Shown here one piece after another: positions 54,674 to 64,000 of a stretch of DNA of 64,000 nucleotides. The notes below the pieces were generated by a model. That model saw only the letters and a list, made by a program, of their open reading frames with translations. It had not been told where the DNA came from and ran no database searches. The DNA lies in the NCBI GenBank assembly GCA_029255685.2, contig CM055313.2, forward strand, positions 76,052,641-76,116,640, given 5' to 3'. Position 1 is the stretch's first letter, and each line of letters opens with the position of its first letter. This stretch comes from Silene conica (taxonomy: Eukaryota; Streptophyta; Magnoliopsida; Caryophyllales; Caryophyllaceae). The translations under genes and the position numbers were made by a program.

Positions 54674-55150
54674 ATTCGGAAAAAAAAAATTCGGAAAAAA
54701 AAATTTCGGAACAAAAATCGGAGAAAAAAGGTTCGAAAAAAAAGTTGGAGAAAAAAAATTTTCTTAAAAAAAATCCGGAGAAAAAAAAAAGTTTCGAAAA
54801 AATTTCGGAGAAAAAAAAGTTTTGAAAAAAATTTCGAGACAAAAAAATTTCGGAAAAAAAAAGTTGCGAAAAAGATTTTCGAGAAAAAAAATTGATAAAA
54901 ATATCTCAACAAAAATGTCGAGAAAAAAAATCTCGTAAAAAAATTTCGGAAAAAAAATTTCGAAAAAAAATTCGGAGAAGAAAGGTTAGAAAAAAAGTTG
55001 GAGAGAAAAAAAAGTTTCGTAAAAAAATTCGGAGAAAAAAAGTTTCGAAAAAATTCGGAGAAGAAAAAGTTTCGAGACAAAATAATTTCGGAAAAAAAAG
55101 TTTCGAATAAAGATTTTCGAGAAAAAAATTTGATAAAAAAATCTCGAGAA
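54674..55150. repeat. A-rich tract with TTCGGA/TTCGAGA interruptions
   Basis: Runs of 5-10 A separated by TTCGGAG, TTTCGAAA and GTTGGAG. Lys/Arg- and Phe-rich frames are artefacts. Confidence 0.9.
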
Positions 55151-55286
55151 AAAAAAATATTATCTTAGGTGTAAGTTTTCTTTACCAAAGTTACAAACCT
55201 CAATTAAATTCAATGGTTGAGATGGAATCATCATGTAAGAATAGACCTCAATTCTCATTTAAGAAGTAGACCTCACAGGATCCTCG

Positions 55287-55289
<3 letters not shown>

Positions 55290-55352
<63 letters not shown>
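55290..55352. repeat. (TA)n microsatellite, 63 bp
   Basis: Right flank of family C. Confidence 0.97.
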
Positions 55353-55355
<3 letters not shown>

Positions 55356-55402
55356 CACCAAAACCTCATTATAGCGATTTAACACCATACTCACAAAAAT
55401 TG

Positions 55403-55551
55403 TGGCATAACCACCTCCATAAACATGGAGTTAATGTCTATAATCATGTGCAAGTAGTGGAGAGAATGTAGAGATTCTCTTACTAGGCAATGGAAGCCTA
55501 CTCTACAAAGTATAATATACACAACATTACTGCCTTTGCATTACTTCCAAC
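55403..55551 (-). repeat. Copia LTR fragment, minus strand, partner of 36,990-37,127
   Basis: On the minus strand it starts TGTTGGAAGTAATGC; the base series matches the 37-kb copy over about 145 bp. Sequence to the right (GTATGACCTGCC) differs, as expected for host DNA outside a 5' LTR. Confidence 0.7.
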
Positions 55552-56911
55552 AGTATGACCTGCCTATTCTTTTCACTTTACTTCTCGATCTATTTCTTAT
55601 GTGAAAGAGTTTTACTACAATTAATACATGTATGCATTGATCATCGTGGAGGATTTACTAATGGTACAACTTGTCATGACAATTAAATTTTTGAAGGATT
55701 TACTGATGGTATGAAACACCTAAATACGATATCTTTGTCCAACTTGTCAGATCTCTTTTTGTAAAATGACTTGATGCTGACTCCCTAGTGTATATGTTTG
55801 TTTCAGTCCGATATCTTTGTCCAACATTGTGGAGAATTTACTAATGGTATGAAACACTTAAATACGCTATTGGCTATGTGCAACAAAGACGTGAAGGAAC
55901 ATGATTTTTTGGAGATAACATCTCCAATTTGCAAAGACTGTGTCTACGCAGGGCCATCATGGTAATCATAGACATCTCTAAAGCGGAATATGTTACAACT
56001 TACAATCGATGGTGTTCATGACCTTTGGTATCACTAGTTGAGTGACCACTGACCTTATCATTCCTCCCATTCGTAAATTTTTTTAAGGCCCGGCTCAAGA
56101 TTTGAACGAGTTTCTTATTTGTTTATCTCAACTCTTTTTCATATGAGTTGTTATAGTCGGTAATTGCTTCTTGCGCGACATTTTAAGATGACAAGACATG
56201 TGTATCGCTTGAAACACAATGTAAATACTCTTGTGAAAATTAGTACCAGTGAATTTACAACTTTGATGAAAGGCTGATTTTCATAGAAATGGATTAATTC
56301 TAAACTGCTAGTTTTTAAGATTCTCACTGAAGTGGTTGATTTGTATTGTACCTTTTGGAAAGTTTTTGGTTCAGGCAGAAAATTTTCACGAGTTCTTAGC
56401 TCCCTCACATTTTACCGAGAGCATGAGAAACTAAGCAAAGGCGGCAAAGGGTGAGTGTAAAGCTACGAGAAGTGTTGAGTAGCCGCCTGTCTTGAGACGT
56501 GTTAAAAATTGTGCTGATAATGTTGTCTGAATCAACTCGTGCCTTTCATAAAAGTTGTCGCATGAAGTAATTATTTGAGCGAAGCAAACCTCCGCCCATT
56601 TTTTTATGAAAGTTGTACTCGATTTTATTCGAGGTTGAGCATATTAAGAAGTTTGAGTACATCGTAGTTTGTAAACCCAAAACACATCCCAATATGAGCG
56701 ATGTATTTGAGATCTGGAGATGATTAATAAAATTGTCGAGGCATCAAGCCGTCAGCCGAGTTCAGGGTTCCACTAAAAAACAAAAATAAAAGAAAAAACG
56801 AATAGAAGGGTGGAAGTGCTTGGTTCACACAAAAGCATCGGTATGAAATCATGAATCAGTTATCAAACCAGGGTGGGTATGGGTTTGGAACTCGATTCCT
56901 CCTACCATGTG
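55552..56911. other. Unclassified sequence
   Basis: A 30-bp theme (ATTTACTAATGGTATGAAACAC-like) recurs at about 55,650, 55,690 and 55,835. No coding frame beyond 85 codons. Confidence 0.4.
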
Positions 56912-57433
56912 TTTGGTTCAATTCTGGAATGATCGAGAAAATAAATCTTGTTGTATATCTTTTTTATTAATAATTTTTTGTACTATTTACTTATTTATTA
57001 ATTTTCTACTTTAAATTTTCATGTCTTAATTAATTAAAAAAATTCTATAATTTCTTTATATATAAGTTACCTTTTTTTAAATGTCAAAAATATTTTGTTC
57101 TTAAGTATAAACATGTCGGAAAAAGTCATTGTTTATATTTTCTAGAAAAAAGTCTTAAAAACAATTTAATTTTGTGAATATTTAAAAAATATAGATCTTT
57201 TCAGCATATTTTCTAGTCTTATTTCTTTTTTTTTTATTTGACAGCCAAACGTATCATTCTCATAAGTGAGTCATAACAATCTCCCCATTGGGTATGAGAA
57301 ACACATTCCTTGAGGGTTTGAGATATAAGTATCAAAATACAAAAAACGTGAAACAAACACAAGGTATGAGTTTAACTCATTCCAAACCCATACATACCTT
57401 ATACCTAAAATGGTTGAACCAAATACCCCTAAG
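56912..57433. mobile_element. Possible MITE with TTTGGTTCAA ends
   Basis: TGTGTTTGGTTCAATTC near 56,920 and the inverse GGGGTATTTGGTTCAACC near 57,430 suggest terminal inverted repeats. Both halves contain GGTATGGGTTTG-like motifs. No TSD fixed. Confidence 0.35.
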
Positions 57434-59223
57434 TCTAGTGAGAATGACTAAGTTTCCTGTTTGTAATGAACAATTCTCCGACAGAACAAGTAACAATTGC
57501 ACACTACGAGAATCTTGTTTATGCATCAAGAACATTACGATAATGGCAACGTAGCATCACATAATACTGATAAACCAAGGTCATAAATGGCACCAGAGAT
57601 TAATTTTTATTTCTACTAAGTAACTACGAGTTATAACTAAAAAACAGGAAAACTTAACCAAGTAAAATTAAAGCATTTGGAATACATTTCCTTGCTTAGA
57701 TCGAGCACAATCCTTATTTATGCCTTATTACGTCGTTATGTAAGAGCTTAATCCATAACTAATTTATGTGAGTGAACTCATGGCATCAAACTATCGACAA
57801 AATCAGTTATCGGCATTACTAACAGGCTAGTAAGTAAACAATATCCAAAAACACGATCATCCAACTCTCAAACTACAACTGTTCACGTTAATCCATTTCT
57901 TATACAATAGCAGGATACAAAAGGGCAAAAAACCAAGATCAAATCATAAATATTGTAGACGAATTTATCACAAAAGGGTTCTCAATTTAGATACACAAAG
58001 CAATCACATACCTATATCTTCAAATATTTACCTTCAATGATTAGCAAGATTGATATGTAAAAGTTAAACAAAGTTATACTAAAATAAAAATTTCATGACC
58101 ACCAAATTAAACCTTATTAGCAGTTTATCAAGTCAGAAATATATATACGTCTGCTAATGTTAGGGAAATAGAAAAATCAGCGTAACAAAACAATGACACT
58201 TACAGTCTTGATGGTCCAATGTAAACCGAAAGTTTATCTTTAGCAAGGTTAAGGTCGCCATATTAGGTGACATTCGAGTAATAAACTCTCTTCTTGACCA
58301 TTTCAAACTGCTCCTGTAAGGTAACCTTCGTCGTATCAATCTCCTCACTACATAAAAGCAAACTTCAATACACGCTAATTTTAAACATTACGGGATAACA
58401 TGTAATTTATGCTCTAAATTTTATCCAACTTAAGCTTACAATGCTCCATCCAAACAACTCCAAATTCCGACGTAAGGCGTACATTGTATTCTTCTGGGGA
58501 AGATGGTGGGTTCAAGTCTTTAGCTCCAAAAAATAGGCTGCTCGACAAATTTCACGAGGAACTTCACAAGTAAAGGCGTAGTTTTCAATTCTTTATTTAG
58601 GTTCATTTCTATATCTACAGCTAGGCTTGATATAGAGTATTATGCTTTTGTAGCCACCAGTGGCGTATCTTGTCGCTAGCGCCCTTTTAAGAGCATCCTT
58701 GGGACAAATCCTTGATGACGAGGACTTGACATTTCTTTTCGTAATGTTTTGGACATACAAAATATTTATGAGATAAAATATTAGACAAGTATTACAAATA
58801 CCTAGTTGTAATACCCGTGAAATCTGGGATTAAATATATTGTCATGTTGATGGTATTTTACAAGCTCAGATTTGCACCCGCAACCCTAATGACAAAAGGG
58901 ACTCATAAGAAAAAAAAAAAAATTTATTAATCAAATACCTATATTGTCATAATATATAGTCAAAATATATTTTTCACAATTTATTAAATATTTGCCACGG
59001 ATATTAGTATTTTGCCACGAATATTGTTACATTTATTAGTGTTTTGTCACAATTATTGTTTTTATTTTTGTGTTATATAATTAATTCAACCTAAAAGAAA
59101 TTTGTCAAAATAAAAATTTCTAAACTTTTATTTGTGAATTGTAATTCAAAGTAAACTGAATAATTAACATTGTTTTGAAAAATTATGGTGAGAATTATAA
59201 TTTGGGTTTAATAGTATTAGATA
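57434..59223. other. Low-repeat AT-rich stretch
   Basis: Looks less repetitive than the surroundings. One candidate exon at 58,204-58,347 (minus). Otherwise no frame. Confidence 0.35.
58204..58347 (-). pseudogene. Possible exon or exon remnant of unknown gene
   Basis: A 144-bp segment on the minus strand is preceded by a pyrimidine-rich acceptor (TTGCTTTTATGTAG) and followed by a strong donor, GTAAGT. One frame reads EEIDTTKVTLQEQFEMVKK, then RVYYSNVT and a TAA inside the segment. That looks protein-like, but the stop means the frame would end here. Another frame is open throughout but is not protein-like. No flanking exons were recognised and the family is unknown. Confidence 0.2.
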
Positions 59224-59225
59224 TA

Positions 59226-59479
59226 CTCCCTTCATTTTTCTATTTTCTCCCCATTTGCTTTTTGGAGGTCAAAGTTTTCGAACTTTGACCGTAAATAACT
59301 TGGACAATAACAAATTTTAAGTTATGAAATTACAACATATACATTTGATATCAAGAAATCGTTTGGAGGAAAAAAATTCACTCAAAAAAATAACGTATAG
59401 GTGAGGAAAAAGACGGTCAAATGTACATCTTGAAGACCGCAATAAAGCAAATGGGAAGAAAACAAATAAATGGAGGGAG
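59226..59479. mobile_element. Stowaway MITE (Tc1/mariner), 254 bp
   Basis: CTCCCTTCATTTTTCTATTTT at the left; inverted right end CTCCCTCCATTTATTTGTTTT. TA duplications at 59,224-59,225 and 59,480-59,481. GTCAAAGTT and GACGGTCAAA motifs are usual in this group. Confidence 0.93.
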
Positions 59480-59764
59480 TATTAGTTTTACTTTTAAGTT
59501 TAACTTCTTTCTTTAATTTTCTTAACATTATTATACTTTAATTTGTAATTTGGGTTTAATATTAGGATGTTTTTAGTATTTTTTTAAATAATAACGATAA
59601 TGTGGCATGTTCTAATAGTCGGCGACATTACTTACGTTGTCGGTTTTATGACGAGCGACGAAGTGAGCCATTTTTTAGAACCTATTCACGACTATTATGA
59701 TTGCCTTCTTAGCTCATTAAGTATGGGGTAGAGCTGGTATAAAGTCCATGGACACATATTTCCA
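59480..59764. other. AT-rich sequence right of Stowaway
   Basis: Nothing recognised; borders the decayed gypsy element. Confidence 0.4.
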
Positions 59765-62700
59765 CCGACGAATAGGAACCATATTGCAGTATATAAACCT
59801 GACTTGCTACTTGAACAAACTCTTGACTACGTGACAAGTGACGCATATACCCACAATATTTGTGACATCACCCAACATTTTAGGCCAAAGAAATGCTTCT
59901 TCTTCAATACTTATACGGTCTTAGCGATGCCGAAGTAGCTAGCCAACTCCCCACCATCGGCCTGACGTACAAGTAGTTCCCGAATCGGGTGCTTAGAAAC
60001 ACAAAGACGATTGCCCTTAAAAAGAAAACCATCTTGAACAATATATCATTCAAATGCATAACTCGTAATCTTGTCAAATATCACACCAAAGTTGTTATCA
60101 TCTCGGTAATAATCTTTCAAAGTTTCAAAACCAAGAAGGCGGACATACAACATACCCAATAGGATATACATGCGAGATAGTGCGTCTGCTACGATATTGG
60201 TATGTCCATCTTTAAAATTTGATGAAAAATGAAAGGATTGAAGAAACTCAACTCATTTGGCATGCCTTAGACTCAATTTTTGTTACCTCATAAATATACT
60301 TGAGTGACTCTTGATCGGAAGGCAACACAAAGTGATTTCAACGCGAATAGTGACCCCAATGACCCAAGGCGCGTACGATAGCGTAAAATTCTTTATCATA
60401 AGTGCAACAATTCAAACGAGCACCACTCAATTTTTCCGAGAAATAAGCAAATGGTCGTTTGCCTTGAATCAAAATGGCACGAATTCCCACACCACTACCA
60501 TCACATTCTACCTCGAAAGGTTACGAAGAATCGGGCAAGGTTAAGATTGCACACTACATAAACGAGCTTTAACGATTTCGAATGCTTCTTGGGTCTCCCT
60601 TCCCCCACACAAATGTATCCTTTTTTAAACAATTGGTATGAGACTAGTAATCGAGCTAAAATCCCAAATAAATTGCCTATAAAATTAAACAAGACCGTGA
60701 AAAGAATGTACCTCGCTAACGGTTTTGGGACATTGCCAAGTCTCGATGGTTGCGATTTTGGAAAGGTACACGGATACTCTATCTTTTGATACGACATATC
60801 CCAAGAAAACTACATTATCGACTAAGAACAAACATTTCTCTTGTTTTCCATATAATTTTTGCTCCCTTAGTATGTCAAAAGCGTGCCCCAAATGAATCAA
60901 GTGCTCTTCTTCGCTTTTACTATAAATCAATATGCCATCGAGATAGACAAAACCGAACCGACCTAAGAAAGGTTTGAGTGCTTTGTTTATCAACCGCATG
61001 AACGTACTAGGAGATTTGATAAGGCCAAAAGGCATAATTGTCCATTCGTATAACACTTATTTTGTTTTGAAGATCGTCTTCCATTCATCACCCTCCCGCA
61101 TACGAACTTGATGATACCCATTTCGTAAGTCAATTTTCGAAAACACCGTGGAATCATGCAGTTCATCTAGTATATCATCAAGTCTCGGAATTGGGAAATG
61201 ATACTTGATGGTGATATTGTTAACAACCCAACTATCCACACACATTCCCCACGACCCTTCTTTTTTTGGAACGACCAAAACTATAACGGCGCACGGACTT
61301 AAACTTCACGCACAAACCCACGCTCCATAAGCTCCTTGATTTGTCTTTGGAGCTCCTTAGTTTCTTCTGGATTACAACAATAAGACACCTTATTAGGTAA
61401 CGAGGCTCCCAGAATAAGGTTTATTTAATGTTAAATACCACGAATGGGTGGTAGTCCGGATGGTAAATCTTCGGAAAAAACGTCCATGTACTTCGATAAT
61501 AAGTTAGCAATGGGGTTGCCCTGCTCCATAGCCTGACTCGAGGGAATTCCTTCATTGACACCGAGCAAATAAATTGTTTCCCTTTTGTCTAAAACTTGCT
61601 CAATTTACCGCTCACTGATTAGCATGACATGGCTCGCATTTTATTCGTTTTAATTTTCATAGGTTGAATAGCGTGGGATGACATAAGTTTCAACACAGAT
61701 TTTTCCCCTTATCTTTCAATTCATATTCGATGCTCCTACCTCAATAAATTACACTCCTATCAAACTACCACGGACGCCCTAGTAACACACGACATGCGTC
61801 CATGGGAATCACGTCACATAACACATCATCGTCGTAAGAACCCATTGCTAAACCCACTCGAACTTGTTTAGTGATTCTCACGCTACTCTCGTCGTTTAAC
61901 CAGTGAAGAACATATGGCCTAGGGTGAGTCATAGTAGTCAAACCCAACTTCGAAACCATCTCGTCCGAGCTTTGAGGGCTATGTTAGTACAACTATCGTC
62001 GACGATAATTACGATACACCACTCCCCTTTCACCTGACACTTAGTGTGGAACAATTGTTCTCGCTGGTCTGAATCAATGAACTCGTGTTCGGTTTGTAAG
62101 GAGCATATAACTAAAAGTGTTATAAATAGGTGTTTTGTATCCCTCTTCCTCGTTTTCTACCCCATCGAGATTAAACACACCTCTTAACCGCGCCTCCTCT
62201 TCACTCAACTCCTCACGAAACGAGATAGCCTCCCTCAACGTTACAACTTGATTATTAGGACAAAAAAATTTGATAGTAACTAAAACCTTGACATTTAAAA
62301 CACCTGATTTTAGAGAGGCTTGTTTCTTTTGTCGAATTAGTCGGTTTGGGGGCAGCCATGGTAACACTAAAGTTTGGGGGTGTGGGCTACTGCTAGATGG
62401 GCTAAATAAACTTGAGGGGAGACTTAGTTTTTGTCCAGTTTTTTTGTATTTGTTGTACTTTGTATATGCCCTCCCCTATACCTTGTTTTGCCCTGAGTTT
62501 CGAGTTTTAAACATAGCCCACATAAAGTGACGAAATATGAATATGGGTATAAATCTACGACATCAGCAAGAATTCAATACCCATAAAAATCTCGACATCT
62601 TCAGTTCCTCTATTTCCCTCATTAAAGATAAATTTTCGAACGCATCAATGTATTCACCTACGCTCTTGTCTAGACTCAGCAATTTTACGATAAGTAGTTA

Positions 62701-63045
62701 TACGATGGTTCGTTAGGACATACCTTTTACGGAGTTTGCGTTTTAGAGAATCCCAAGACGAGATCTTTTCCTTCCCGACACGCGTTCGTTTGGATTTCAG
62801 TCCTTCGAACCATAAAGAGTCGTCCTTTCCTAGTTTTAGGATTACGTACTTGCACCGCTTCTCATCGCTAAGGTCTTTGAAATCGAACATTTGTCCACTC
62901 TTCCTTTCCCACTCCAAGTAGTCCTCGGGGTTGGTGCCTCCCGTGAACTCATCTTGTTTTGATTGAGAACGATCTCCCGTGAGCTGATTACGTAACATTT
63001 CTTGAACCTAATTAAGGGGGATTTCATCGTCGAACTCCATAATTC
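59765..63045 (-). pseudogene. Decayed Ty3/gypsy gag-pol related to the intact copy
   Basis: Minus-strand gag-pol starts near 63,040 (EFDDE-like). Gag at 62,998-62,654 reads FTGGTNPEDYLEWERK and LWFEGLKSKRTRVGKEKI. A frame-shifted zinc knuckle then VVTLREAI follows near 62,300-62,230. Protease-linker MVSKLGLTTMTHPRP lies at 61,959-61,765. RT at 61,278-60,685 has [15 protein letters not shown] and YLDGILIYSK, where the second catalytic Asp of YLDD is Gly. RNase H remnants lie at 60,560-60,240, and the integrase zinc-finger region reaches about 59,765. Stops and frameshifts occur throughout, the integrase core is missing, and no LTR is recognised. It belongs to the same clade as the 42.3-kb element. 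Confidence 0.88.
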
Positions 63046-63541
63046 GGTATTTGTCCTTTTTTTTTAAAAGTTTAACATTTTTAGGACCGACTCGAAAAAG
63101 GAAATCTAGATTCAATACGGTCCTAAGGCGTGTCAAAATCAAAATGTTGGTTGAATTTCTGATTGCGATTGGTATTCAAAGGTTAAACTCGAGCGAAGTA
63201 GCTCGAGAGTTGATTGCCTTTTGATGATAACCCATATCATAGGTCCAAGAATTGGGACGATTCTTTTTTTAAGAAAAGGAGTATGATACGAATATGTCTA
63301 TCATTTCATCTTAGACTGTGTTCAATATATTTTATTTGTTATTTTTGATGTTGGACTATGTTCAATGTCTTTCCTTCATGCCTTGAATTTACTATTTAGA
63401 TGTCAAGTATTAGTGACTGGATTCAACATGAGTAGATTTTGCTTTTAACATAAATAGACGCATTTTACCATCATTTTGTAAGCAAGAATTGGAATGAAAA
63501 AAAGAAGGGTTATCTAAACTATAGGACGCCTTCTCAGAATA
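63046..63541. other. Possible leader of the decayed gypsy; no LTR recognised
   Basis: Contains CTCGAGCGAAGTAGCTCGAG, an imperfect palindrome at about 63,188. No coding frame. Confidence 0.4.
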
Positions 63542-63690
63542 CACAAATTCTCATTTATGTCGGCGATATCCGTTACAAGCTTGTGACGGATACCGTTTCC
63601 ACTCATAAAATATCCACTTTTTTTCTCTCTCTAACACTATTCATGTGGTCCCATTTCTCCACTAACTCAATTTATATCCATCTTATCTCA
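63542..63690. mobile_element. MULE-type MITE, right end truncated
   Basis: Starts CACAAATTCTCATTTATGTCGG and follows the 8,270 and 49,321 copies (ATATCCGTTACAAGCTTGTG). It is cut at 63,690 by the next element. Confidence 0.7.
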
Positions 63691-64000
63691 GAGCATCTCC
63701 AATGGACAGCTACAACACGTTGTAGCTTGATTTATTAATACAGTTTTTTAAGCTATTTTGCTCTTCGACTATATATCGCTCCAATGGTGGGATACAACAT
63801 TTTCTAATATTATGGGTCCCACAATAAGATATTCCTCCAATCATAAACTTACCTTTTATTTTATTTTTATTTTTTTAAAACCTAGCTACATGCTTGGTAG
63901 AGCTACCATGCTTATAAGCTACATGAATATTTATTTACTCCAATGGTAAGCTACTTGTTTGCTATTTTATAAATATTGCAAGCAAGTCCCTAAAACAAAC
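63691..64000. mobile_element. MITE-like element starting GAGCATCTCCAATGG, runs off window
   Basis: GAGCATCTCCAATGG is a frequent plant MITE end. CTCCAATGGT recurs inside at about 63,780 and 63,940. The right end lies beyond the window. Confidence 0.5.

Larger units (their letters stand above)
52963..55289. mobile_element. TA-flanked element, family C
   Basis: Left GATTGCATCATGTGAGGTC; right inverted AGCGAGGATCCTGTGAGGTC. GAGGTC recurs about 25 bp inside the left end. Contents in order: tRNA-like module, T/TTTTCGAA-rich stretch, 22-bp minisatellite, A-rich TTCGGAGAAAA stretch. (TA)n lies on both sides. No protein gene. Confidence 0.78.

Noticed and set aside
54367-55110. ORFs rich in Tyr/Ala or Phe/Lys over the minisatellite and A-rich tract
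   Set aside because: Produced by repeat units lacking stops; no domain and no start context.
57288-57554. 88-codon plus-strand ORF
   Set aside because: Overlaps the possible MITE ends and has no recognisable motif.

Overview
The window is plant nuclear DNA, almost certainly from a eudicot with a repeat-rich genome. It is AT-rich and built almost entirely of transposable elements nested in one another. I see Ty1/copia and Ty3/gypsy LTR retrotransposons, L1-type LINEs, hAT, MULE, CACTA and Stowaway elements, Helitron ends, and long (TA)n, (GA)n and (CT)n microsatellites. No host gene can be supported with confidence. The best hint is one possible exon near 58.2-58.35 kb. The species cannot be named from the sequence alone.

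Layout. 0-7 kb: a 5'-truncated LINE with a 16-bp target-site duplication (TSD), then an old copia element with four conserved-loop hairpins and one LTR. 7-9.3 kb: small DNA elements, including a MULE MITE and a hAT MITE with TSDs. 9.37-16.89 kb: a complete copia insertion with 178-bp LTRs and a CTATC TSD. It lacks its own gag but carries a foreign copia segment holding an open 705-codon gag; its pol has lost the integrase catalytic Glu. 17-21 kb: LINE fragments. 21.15-26.9 kb: a CACTA remnant hit by a 1,019-bp hAT element, then a probable solo LTR and low-complexity DNA. 27-30.2 kb: a LINE cut by a MITE and by a 1,336-bp solo LTR. 30.7-32.5 kb: a poly(A)-tailed retroposon of unknown content. 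33-37 kb: hAT, Helitron and CACTA relics. 38.6-40.5 kb: a Helitron.

40.9-55.35 kb is the most unusual part. It holds at least seven copies of three element families, here called A, B and C. All are associated with (TA)n tracts, and most carry GGATC..TGAG ends, yet their interiors are unrelated. A young, apparently intact Ty3/gypsy chromovirus resembling the CRM (centromeric) clade sits inside one A copy (42,347-47,575). Its 1,449-codon ORF runs through the polypurine tract into the 3' LTR. Family C contains a tRNA-like pol III module and a minisatellite of about fifty 22-bp units. 55.4-64 kb: old copia LTR pieces, low-information DNA, a Stowaway MITE, a decayed gypsy element on the minus strand related to the intact one, and two MITE fragments.

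The genes present are all transposon genes. The intact gypsy polyprotein could be autonomous. The copia gag could only act in trans with pol from another copy. Many insertions have recognisable TSDs, so their relative order can be reconstructed.
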